From: Dirofilaria immitis
Taxonomy: Eukaryota > Nematoda > Chromadorea > Rhabditida > Onchocercidae
NCBI GenBank assembly: GCA_024305405.1
Contig: JAKNDB010000065.1
Location: 372,001 to 436,000, forward strand
Direction of reading: 5' to 3'
DNA length: 64,000 bases
Below, piece by piece: positions 53,886-64,000 of the stretch; position 1 is the first letter of the stretch, and each line of letters starts with the position of its first letter. The position numbers and the translations under genes are program-made. The notes under the pieces were generated by a model. It saw only the letters and a program-made list of their open reading frames with translations. It ran no database searches and was not told where the DNA came from.

Positions 53886-54268
53886 AATATTTCTCATAAC
53901 CGAATATTTCTTAGGCTATAGAATAATTTCTCTTATGTGATCAAAATTTATCCTTGATCTTGAGCTAGAATGAATCGATGAATTGAATAATAATAATAAT
54001 ATCTTCATTTTACAATTGATCAGAATTTTCATTTTTGTAATACAACAGAAAAATGACTTACCCAATATTCTGTATCCTTCTGTATTAGCATTATTCGATT
54101 TTCGATAATAATTACTCGAAATATTGGCATCTTTCAAAAAAAATAATTCAATAATCATTACTGTATTAAGCTACTACTATTTCAACACTTACTTTTTTTT
54201 TATTGCTTTCCAAATTTTATATTTGAAAAGATTCTTCGAGAAAAAAAAGAAATGAGAATATCACTTCC

Positions 54269-54270
<2 letters not shown>

Positions 54271-54303
<33 letters not shown>

Positions 54304-54388
54304 TAGTAATAGTAATGTTCAATAAGGCAAAACATTCCCTGAATACTATTCATTACACGCTCAAATGCCCATTATATCAGTATAACAA

Positions 54389-54420
<32 letters not shown>

Positions 54421-54425
54421 ACGAA
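54271..54425. repeat. (ATA)n and (GAT)n microsatellites
   Basis: AAT/ATA run at 54271-54320 and GAT run at 54389-54420. Confidence -1.
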
Positions 54426-54459
54426 TACAACAATAAAATATTTTTCCTTTTTTTTTTTT

Positions 54460-55830
54460 TTTTAACCAGGATAAACTTTGTCGTATTGGTTGACCCAACC
54501 CATCTTACCATCTTAACCGCCGGATAAATAGTCAATGTAGTCTCCTGTTCTTTTATTTTCGTTACTATTGAATGTCAACTTTTTCATTTTCATTTTTTTT
54601 CCTAATAGTAAAAAAAAAAAGTGAGGCGACATTTTATTGCTAAAAGTTATGGCCAACGGAAATTGCCTTTCTATTTTGCTTGAATTATATTTTATTGTTC
54701 TGATATTTAAACTATAATAGATGTTATATTTGAAAAAAAAAAATAATAACTTTTATTATCAATCAATATTATCTCTTTGATATTATCAAAATCAAATCAT
54801 TATCATCTGTTGCATATTATTGAATAAATAAAATTATTTCCTTCTTTTCTTTGAATTTATTATAAATATTATGCAAATTTTTTTTTTATTACATTAATTT
54901 ATTCTATAAATTTTTATTAACTTTGTATTTTTTTGTCATAAATTTGAATGAAATTATTTTTGTTATCCCATTTTTACATATGATTATGGTATATTTAAGA
55001 GAAAGCAATTGTTCGGATTATATTTAGAAGATTAGAAATGACCGATAATAGCACTCTGCTAATTAACATTTGTCGGGTTTAATTGATTACATGTCTTCTA
55101 GCGGTCAACAGATTCAGATTAGATATCTGTTGTTATGTATTGTAAAGGTGTGACTTTACACTTTAGATGCGCTTTTCTGATTTCTTCTTTTCGTTCATTC
55201 ATTCACCGCCATTTTAATTACGCCATAATTCTATCTCTTCCCGATAGCATTAATTTCATTGAGCCGATAATAACAATGCTAATTTTTGCTACATATCTTT
55301 ATTGATATTGGAACTATTATCATATTGCAATACAATCAAATAATAATTATTTATCAGAATTATCTATTATTGGATAAATAACAAAATTGTGATACTTACA
55401 CTTTGTTGAATTTATTTGATAGATTAAAAAAATGGCCAAGAATAGCAAATATTTCTTGATGAGATTAAAAAAATAGCCAAGAATAGTAAAAATTTCTTGA
55501 TGATAATTTTTATTATTTGATAGATATGATATTGTTGAATTATATCATTGTTACGTTACACATTGTAGATTTTTTATTTTGTTCATCGATATCGATATGA
55601 TACGGTATTTGTCACCTTGGACGTATAACGAGATGATCGCAAAACGCGTGCCATTATATTTTGTTGTTGAAAATTGGAATTTTTTTTTTTTTTTTTACTT
55701 TCATTACCAAACTAAATACGATCAAACTCGTTTCCGTTTCGTTAATTGAATATATCCTTTCCTTTTTTTTTTTTTTTTTCATTTTTCCAAATTACAATAA
55801 CCTTGTTCGATAGTAATAGAAAATAATAAT
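54460..55830. other. Unique, less AT-rich spacer; possible regulatory or exon islands
   Basis: 54460-54680 and 55000-55290 are unique, lack tandem repeats and have more G+C than neighbours. At 55091-55141 the plus strand reads MSSSGQQIQIRYLLLCI followed by GTAAAG, exon-like but unsupported by partners. Conserved non-coding sequence is equally possible. Confidence -1.
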
Positions 55831-56468
55831 TACTACATCAATAACAATAACAATAATAATGATAATGATAGTAGTTGTTATTTGTTAGAATAAAGAAATT
55901 TATCAATGTTACTACTGATTACTATACGACAATTACAATAATGATGATAATGATAGTAGGAATAAAAATGATAAAATGATAACATTCGTTAGTCATCAAT
56001 AACAATAACAATAATGATGATAATGATAGTAGTTGTTATTTGTTAGAATAAAGAAATTTATCAATGTTACTACTGATTACTATACGACAATTACAATAAT
56101 GATGATAATGATAGTAGGAATAAAAATGATAAAATGATAACATTCGTTAGTCATCAATAACAATAACAATAATGATGATAATGATAGTAGTTGTTATTTG
56201 TTAGAATAAAGAAATTTATCAATGTTACTACTGATTACTATACGACAATTACAATAATGATGATAATGATAGTAGGAATAAAAATGATAAAATGATAACA
56301 TTCGTTAGTCATCAATAACAATAACAATAATGATGATAATGATAGTAGTTGTTATTTGTTAGAATAAAGAAATTTATCAATGTTACTACTGATTACTATA
56401 CGACAATTACAATAATGATGATAATGATAGTAGGAATAAAAATGATAAAATGATAACATTTGTTAGTC
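55830..56468. repeat. 158-bp tandem repeat, 4 nearly identical copies
   Basis: Copies spaced exactly 158 bases (the ACATTCGTTAGTC mark falls near 55982, 56140, 56298 and 56456). Units contain AATAACAATAATGATGATAA, TGATAGTAGTTGTTATTTG and TACTGATTACTATACGACAA. Copies appear identical apart from their ends. Confidence -1.
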
Positions 56469-56630
56469 CTAAAATAAGATTTATTGCTGCTATAAAGCAT
56501 AAGAAATAACATTATTTATTCTATTATGTTAAATAAATACTAATTACTTTATTTTTCAGTTACAGGTGTATTCTAACTGTTATAATCTAAGCATTTTTAT
56601 TTTATTGCATCATACCTTTATGGAAATGAA

Positions 56631-56665
<35 letters not shown>

Positions 56666-56739
56666 TATCATCATCATCATCATTATCATCTATTATTCAT
56701 TTCTTTCGAAATTTCTTTATTTAAATAGACATGCATTAT

Positions 56740-56896
56740 ATTAATCAAAGATGCATCTGTAATGAAAGATATGATAAGGATAAAATCTATCCTTAACATA
56801 TCATTTGATTTGAATTTTTGTTTCAAGTTTTACTAGATGATAAGAATGGGTTTTATCCTTATCATGTCTTTCATTATTGATGCATCGTTGATTAAT
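56740..56896. other. Long imperfect inverted repeat (fold-back)
   Basis: Arm 56740-56786 and arm 56850-56896 (47 bases each) are reverse complements with about five mismatches, separated by 63 bases. Both contain TAATGAAAGA, ATGATAAGGATAAAA and GATGCATC. A second, local pairing of ATATGATAAGGATA with TATCCTTAACATAT lies inside. Confidence -1.
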
Positions 56897-57689
56897 ATTT
56901 TGATTTCATTGTTTTTTTTTTTTTATCGAATATTATCAATACTCTCGAGAAGTTAGTAGTAGTAGTGGGTTTTTTTTTTTTTTTTTGCTAAAATTATATC
57001 AATGACCTTGTGATGAAATTAATATTCCGTTCAATATATTCATCATTATCCAAGAAAAAGGTAAGACGAAATAAAGGAGATGAGAGAAGTTCTGTGTTTT
57101 TTTCTTAACTCATTAATTGTTATCAAATAACGAAAGCATTAGATTGCATATCAGAAGAGAGCTCCGATAATGCTTTTCTTTCTTTTTTTTTTTTTTTTTT
57201 TTGTAAAGCAATAAAAAAAAAAAACGAATGATTATAATATGTAAGAAAGATATATATATAATAACGAATAAACTAATATTTATTTGTTAACGATCATCGT
57301 CGTATTTATAGAATAATTGTTTTGGAGCGAGTTATAAGGGTTATAAATTGCTTACAATATCTTAAAATATGCCGAAAATATATTTTAAAAGCTTTCTTAA
57401 TGAATGAAAAATTAGACGAAGGATGATAGAATTAGGCGTCGCAAAAATAATAATCGCATATGTTCAATCGATCATTCGCATATTCAATAAATGATAATAT
57501 CGAAAAAAAAAAAAAAAAAGAAAACAATTAACGATATAATATAATATAACAAAAAAGGCACCCTTATCCTTTTTTATTTTCCATCTTTTCGTTACTTCTT
57601 CTTCTTAATTGCTTTTGCTTTAATTGCAACAAATTTGATCCATTTATGATCCATCTGTGATCCATCTATGACATATATATGTATTTCTG

Positions 57690-58110
57690 TTTATTTATAT
57701 ATCATTAACATGCAACATTTTCACAGTAGGATAGAAAAGTGTTGATTGAATTAGTATGATAAGCCTTCAGAATAATATGATCTTCAGAATCAACTTCGCA
57801 TTAAAATTTGTACTTATTATTGAATATAAACATCTATGATATATACACATATTTGTATATCATTAACATGCAACATTCTCACAGTAGGATAGAACTTCAG
57901 AATAATATGATCTTCAGAATCAACTTCGTATCAAAATTTGTACTTATTATTGAATATAAACATCTATGATATATATATATATCATATATCATTAACATGC
58001 AACATTTTCACAGTAGGATAGAAAAGTGTTGATTGAATTAGCATAAAAAGCCTTCAGAATAATATGATCTTCAGAATCAACTTCACATCAAAATTTGTAC
58101 TTACTATTGA
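57690..58110. repeat. ~110-170-bp tandem repeat, 3 copies
   Basis: Units share TATCATTAACATGCAACATT, CTCACAGTAGGATAGAA, CAGAATAATATGATCTTCAG and AATCAACTTCG. The middle copy lacks the AAGTGTTGATTGAATTAG part. Confidence -1.
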
Positions 58111-60199
58111 ATATGAAGCTTGATTTATCCATTTTTATTTATCAATCAAAGTAATTCCATTCACTTCCTCTTATCTTGCCATTTTTCTTATTCAATAACG
58201 AGCATTATCATCCATAGCAACATTTATGATACTTTTTGTTTGTTTGTTAATTTTTAAATAATTTTTTGATGATAAGAAGAATAGCATTTTCTCTTCAAAA
58301 AAAAAAAAAAATGTATTTCATCATTGATATGATATTGTTAACAAATTCGAATTATCTTTTTATTTAAAATTTAAAAATATTTAAATGATTCTTTCTGTTA
58401 AACTGATAAGTTGTAAAATAAAAATTTGATAGATTAAAAAATATATTAACTAAATGAGAAAATACTAGAATATATAGTAATAAAATAATAGCAAAGGTTT
58501 TATGCAAAAAAAAAAAAAAAAGAAAGAAAAAGGTACTTGACAGTTCAACAACCTTTTTAAGATAATTCTCAATATAAAGAAAAAAAAGATAACAAGTATT
58601 TCTTAAGAGAATCATAATATTCTACGATAACTAACTAAACTAACTGACTGATTCTGTCGATTTGCAATACCGTATTTTTTTTTTTTTGATGCAATTGTTA
58701 TTTCTAGTTATGTCGGAAATAATAATCCATTCTTTTTCCTATTTTCTATCTTCTTAGATAATCTTGCTATGTTTTATGCATCAAGAAATATATATATATA
58801 TACATATTATAAATATATAGCCTAGGAGATTATCCGTAAGTATCATCAGACCAAAGGATTCGCGTGCTACTTTTTTTTCGTTGTTTTATTTCAATTGTTC
58901 ATTGATGAATGAAATTAGTAGAAGAAAGATGCGGTAAGCTTTTCCATCATTATCACTATTATTATTATTCAAATAGTTGAATAGGATTAGTAGCATTTTA
59001 TTCTGATCTCATGAATCCAACCCGCCTATTTTATCGGGAATCTATTGTATTATATACATCTTTTGTTACTAGAATATTCCTAATTCATACATGCATCAAT
59101 TTTGCATAACAATATAATCAATCAGGTTTTTAAGAAATGAAAAGAAAATATATCTCCTATATAATATATTATTTACGGTATAGTAATGATAATTGATAGT
59201 AAAGATAAGATCAATAATTTCAGGCTTTTTTTTTTCACCTCTTCATTTTGGTATCATTCATCCAAGGGAACATTGTTAATTGAAATTATCATATTTCAAA
59301 TTTAACCAATCAAAATATAATTCGCTAATAATTTAGCTAATAATTATCATTAATTGAGATAAATCGATTTTTCATCGCTAATTATTCGATATTTATATTA
59401 TTATTATTTAGCGGAGAAGATGAATGATTAACTTAACTAAATGATTAAAGATCACTTATCACATTTAGGAAAATGATTAATCTTATTCAATTCTAATAGA
59501 GCCAACTATTTTACTTCCTCTAATTTCATTCAAATAAACATCGATAAAATATTCATTTGGAAAAGCATTAAATTAGGCAAATAGAAATAGGCTGATTATC
59601 TAATAGTGATGATTGAAGTTCATCATTCAATTATCATCAAGGGAATACATTTATAGATTAGATTCATCATATTTACTTATGTTATGTTATGAACTTTATA
59701 TATTCATTTTTCATTTTCATTATGACGCAATTATATTGGTAGTAGCAATTGGATGGATAAGATGATGGATGGATGGTTGATTGAATAGATGATGATAATG
59801 ATGTTGATAATGATGATGATGATGATGATGGTGATTTCGTTGATTACTCTATTGTTGATAGCAATTAACAGCTTTAATCCGCTAAACTGTGTGTGTCATC
59901 TTTCCATTTTTAGTTCCTATCTTCTTTTGCCTTCTTCAATTATTGCTAGCAACAAATAGGCCTACTTATCAAATACAATTAATTGGCTTATTTAAAAGTC
60001 TAACATTTTTCCTTCTCTTCTTTCTCTCTCATTTCCCTCATATATTTCAAAATTTTGTTACTGAAATCACAGTTTCCGGCAAAACAGCCATTTTGACTTA
60101 TAATAGATAACATTTTCATTACTATAGTAACTAATAGTTGTAGCTAAACTTTTTATCATTCATCGATTTATCATTTCAAAAATTAGGCTAAATTTTTAA
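58111..60199. other. Spacer without recognised gene
   Basis: AT-rich with poly-A/T runs (58506-58520, 58676-58688), an AT run at 58790-58802 and a GAT-type run near 59800-59830. A 73-codon plus frame at 59889-60110 is hydrophobic but has no motif or splice partner. Confidence -1.
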
Positions 60200-61065
60200 G
60201 CATAGAATGATACATGTGATAATTAAATAGTTAGTTTATCTTAGCTTATCATCATTCATAATTTGATAATTTCACATCTCATAGCATTTTGATATAAATA
60301 ATATATGATAATTGAATAGTTTATCTTAGCTTATCATCATGCATAATTTGATAATGTCACATCTCTAAAAGCATTTTTGATTCTAAACTATCGATGAGAA
60401 AAGTTATCATCAACTTGACTTTTGACAATTTAACTTTGATGGACAAAATATAATTGCACAACTTTTCAACATTTTAAATTTCACCAATACATCTATGAGC
60501 AGTTGTTGTAATTATCAAACATTATAGTAGCATATCTCTTCAATTATTGTTGTTTACAACTCGTTTCCATTTCGCTTACAATTTATTCTGATGTTTTAAA
60601 TTAATTTCAATTTCTTTGATAATGGTAAATTAGTAATTGATAATAGAAAGTTGAAATAATCATCGTTGATAATGGTAAATTAGTAATTGATAATAGAAAG
60701 TTGAAATAATCATCGTTGATAATGGTAAATTAGTAATTGATAGTAGAAAGTTGAAATAATCATCGTTGATAATGGTAAATTAGTAATTGATAATAGAAAG
60801 TTGAAATAATCATCGTTGATAATGGTAAATTAGTAATTGATAGTAGAAAGTTGAAATAATCATCGTTGATAATGGCAAATTAGTAATTGATAATAGAAAG
60901 TTGAAATAATCATCGTTGATAATGGCAAATTAGTAATTGATAATAGAAAGTTGAAATAATCATCGTTGATAATGATAAATTAGTAATTGATAGTAGAAAG
61001 TTGAAATAATCATCGTTGATAATGGTAAATTAGTGATTGATAGTAGAAAGTTGAAATAATCATGA
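60200..61065. repeat. ~80-bp duplication and 50-bp tandem array (9 copies)
   Basis: 60210-60375 holds two copies with TTTATCTTAGCTTATCATCA. From 60618 to 61065 a 50-base unit (TTGATAATGGTAAATTAGTA, ATTGATAATAGAAAGTTGAA, ATAATCATCG) is repeated nine times with single-base variants (GATAATAG/GATAGTAG, GGTAAA/GGCAAA). Confidence -1.
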
Positions 61066-61619
61066 ATTCTTGAATTTATTTCGATTAATTCACAAAGAAA
61101 TAAGAGATAATGTTAATTTGAAAATGATGTTAAAATGATTTATGATAAATTCCAATTCTTTTATCACCATCAACAAATCATTATTTTCACTTTTTTTTAT
61201 CTGCGTTATTATTATTTGAATAATGTCTCATCATCGAGAAATTGCTCAATTTTGAAATTTCCATTTTCATTTTAAGAAATGAAATTCTAAAAAAAAAATA
61301 AATTCCCTTCATCTACAATAATTTTTCATTCAGAAATGATTTAGTTATATTTATTGTGATTACAAATGATAATGATAAATTGAATTATTGAAGAATTATC
61401 ATTGAATATATATATACTTTCATATACATTAATTAGCTTTATTTTGATATGGAATTAGTACTAATAACTATTAGCCAAAAAAAATATTTAATAATTAATG
61501 CTATTTTTTTATTTATTATATTTTCTTTTATAAGATTTATTTATAAATAAACATAATTTTTATTTCATACATTCAGTAAAATTAATTTTGTTATAATATT
61601 CTAATTTCAAATGATCATT

Positions 61620-62235
61620 TTGAATTTATACTATTTTATCATTTGATAGAAAATTTAAGCATATATTTAAATGAACTTGATAAAATCTTAATAATTAATA
61701 ATTTAAAATAACGATAACTTTACAATGATACTATATTCTCTTTATAATTTTACATGATTATGATTTATTTTTATATTTTATCATCTGATAGAAAATTTAA
61801 ACATATATTTAAATGAACTTGATAAAATCTTAATAACTAATAATTTAAATCTTAATAATTAATAATTTAAAATAACGATAACTTTACAATGATACTATAT
61901 TCTCTTTATAATTTTACATGATTATGATTTATTTTTATATTTTATCATCTGATAGAAAATTTAAGCATATATTTAAATGAACTTGATAAAATCTTAATAA
62001 CTAATAATTTAAATCTTAATAATTAATAATTTAAAATAACGATAACTTTACAATGATACTATATTCTCTTTATAATTTTACATGATTATGATTTATTTTT
62101 ATATTTTATCATCTGATAGAAAATTTAAGCATATATTTAAATGAACTTGATAAAATCTTAATAACTAATAATTTAAATCTTAATAATTAATAATTTAAAA
62201 TAACGATAACTTTACAATGATACTATATACTCTTC
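61620..62235. repeat. 164-bp tandem repeat, 4 copies
   Basis: The AACGATAACTTTACAATGAT mark recurs at exactly 164-base spacing (near 61711, 61875, 62039, 62203). The first copy lacks an internal ACTAATAATTTAAATCTTAA duplication that the others carry. Confidence -1.
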
Positions 62236-62699
62236 ATCATTTTATATGATTATGATCTATTTTTAATTGATAAAATAGTGTTCAAAACAATTTGATATCA
62301 GTAAGTATAATGGATAAGAAATGATAGTATACTGATTTATCTTTAATTAAACGAAAAAAGTTTTCGATTATTTGATAAATTAAAATGTATGAGCTGAATT
62401 TTATTTTTCCTCTCATTCATATTAATTATCATTTCAACTTTAGTAGTGATATTTTAGGTTCAATCAATTTTAGGTGAAATATTTTATTGAACGAGTAAAA
62501 AAAACGAACAATGATCGTTTAAGTGTTGATTTATATTCATTGATAACTTTTCTGATTTTCATTTTTTTCTCTCTTATCAATAGTTATTGAAAAATGATAT
62601 ATCTGATATTACTAATTGTTTTAAATTAATAATTACTATTACTTCTCTTCGATTTTCATTTCTAAATAGTTGAAAATTTTTTTTGGAATAAGTAGAAAA

Positions 62700-62975
62700 T
62701 TAAATAAATGAGTGATTCTAGTTATAACTATGATGCAGAATTTTTGGATTCTTAAAATTCTATTCCTAAATATGATGTAGAATTTTTGAATCTTAAGATT
62801 CTAATCCTAACTACGATGTATGATTTTTGAATCTTAGATTTCTCATCTTAACTATGATGCAGAATTTTGGATTCTTAAAATGAATTTTGAATCTTAGATT
62901 TCTCATCTTAACTATGATGCAGAATTTTTGGTTTGTAAGATTGTAATCCTAATTACAATGTAGGATTTTGAATCA
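62700..62975. repeat. ~55-60-bp tandem repeat, about 5 copies
   Basis: Units contain ACTATGATGCAGAATTTTTG, ATTCTTAAAATTC and TTAGATTTCTCATCTTA. Confidence -1.
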
Positions 62976-63573
62976 TAACATTTATAATCGTTTAATTAAC
63001 CATTCACTAAATAGCTAAACTTAAACTAATTTCATTCAAAAGAAATTTATATAATTTTAAAAATTTTACACTATCTTTAGGATAAGAATATGTTAATAAT
63101 ACAATTGTAATAGATGAAACTAAAATTATTAGGATAGAAATTAATTTTGTTATGAGCAAAATAGAAATGAATGAAAATGTAAATGACAGTTTCCATAAAT
63201 TTTTTTTTTTTTTTAAATTATTCACTTCTCCTCCTCTCTCTCTCTCCTTTCCCCTTTCCCTTTTCCCTTTTCTTTACTTTTATGAGAAAATTAATAAATT
63301 GAAAAATTACAACTTATGCTTAATTAATCAATATTTATTGATAATTTGTTACTTAAAAGAAAAAAAAAAAGGAAAGATTTTTCTTTTTTTTCATTTCATA
63401 AAATTATTCTTGGCATTATTTCAATTTGATGAACAAATTGTCAAAGATTCTCGGAATTTCGAGAAAGAAAAATAAATAACGATTGAATCGTCGCTTCTTC
63501 GTTTTTATCATTAATGGAAATATATGGAAGAGACAGATTCCTAGAAGGATGATGTTTTTTTTTTTTTCGAAGA

Positions 63574-63700
63574 TTGATGCCAAAGAGAAATATTGATACA
63601 ATAGGCCTTGAATCTCATTGGCTCCACGGAAAAAAGAAAACTCCACCTTTGCTAGATAGATTCGGACATATTGTCTTCTTTGAAATTGCATTACCAGCAA
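63574..63700 (+). other. Exon-like island with neuropeptide-style dibasic sites
   Basis: After an acceptor-like poly-T and CGAAG, the plus strand reads PKR, NIDTIGLESHWLHG, KKK, TPPLLDRFGHI. A peptide between KR and GKKK is the layout of an amidated neuropeptide, and composition is clearly less AT-rich than the flanks. The frame then runs into an (ATC)n microsatellite at 63701-63805. No signal-peptide exon was found, so this remains a candidate. Confidence -1.
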
Positions 63701-64000
63701 CATTATCATCATTATTATTATTATCATCATCATTATCATCATCATCATCATCATCACTTTCACCATTATTATCATCATCAACATTATCAGCATTAGCATT
63801 ATCATCAACAGTAATAAAAATAATGAGATATGATCAACAGCAATATATTAGCATTTACTAATTTAGCTCTATTTCAATAGCTATATTTCAAATGTTACAA
63901 TGAAATATATTTAATTAGCATTTTGCCATATGTTAATTTTAGAGTGTATATGATTAATTGATCATTCATTGATTTTTTTTTCAAGGAATTACTATCATTT

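Noticed and set aside
55070..55090. GGTTTAATTGATTAC resembling the start of spliced-leader SL1
   Set aside because: Only nine bases agree (GGTTTAATT); the ACCCAAGTTTGAG part and a donor are absent.
63416..63861. Met/Ile-rich and Ser/Leu-rich frames on opposite strands
   Set aside because: Mainly translations of the (ATC)n microsatellite at 63701-63805; only the short island before it is of interest.
1..64000. Search for tRNA, rRNA, CRISPR, transposase, phage or viral genes
   Set aside because: No cloverleaf with GTTCRA loop, no conserved rRNA segment, no spacer-repeat array with unique spacers, and no transposase or viral protein motif was seen by eye.

Overview
This is eukaryotic DNA, very AT-rich, with about six multi-exon protein genes in roughly 64 kb and long spacers full of tandem repeats. 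A nematode is the best fit. The left-edge gene encodes a CUT-1-type cuticlin (collar of ZP cuticle proteins), introns are GT-AG with short TTTCAG-like acceptors, and another gene encodes an IgGFc-binding-like secreted protein of a kind common in worms. Long repeat-filled spacers fit a clade III (spirurid/filarial-like) worm better than a compact Strongyloides-type genome, but the species cannot be named from this window. No tRNA, rRNA, CRISPR array, bacterial operon, transposase or viral gene was recognised.

Layout: (1) 158-1657, minus: cut-1-like cuticlin, cut by the left edge, with TATA box and pyrimidine/purine-rich upstream region. (2) 1.8-15.1 kb: spacer made largely of tandem repeat arrays. 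(3) 15201-18145, plus: secreted protein with eight four-cysteine modules. (4) 21112-25430, minus: IgGFc-binding-like extracellular protein with a Thr-rich stalk and a hydrophobic C-terminal anchor. (5) 27721-31165 (possible first exon at 32489-32519), minus: PP1-family protein that has lost most metal-binding residues, so probably a pseudophosphatase. (6) 32854-38184, plus: 16-exon Polycomb-group Scm-like protein with two MBT repeats, a SLED domain and a SAM domain. (7) 41755-44510, plus: unrecognised helical protein. (8) 44.5-64 kb: no complete gene seen; repeat arrays (including 158-bp and 164-bp units), long microsatellites, fold-back sequences and a few isolated exon-like islands.

The genes do not form an evident pathway; they look like independent neighbours. 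The most useful general observation concerns reading frames. Five of the six genes contain single-base frame breaks (nine in all), and every one is cured by adding one base to a short homopolymer, with intron phases then fitting perfectly. That points to consensus errors in the assembly rather than nine separate mutations, and any automatic annotation of this region will probably be fragmented. I did not find a convincing new biological system; the strongest leads are the metal-site-less PP1 relative, the Scm-like gene, the duplicated splice-donor repeat in the cysteine-module gene, and a 160-nt fold-back at 56.8 kb. Exon boundaries are manual calls from the sequence without alignments or transcripts.
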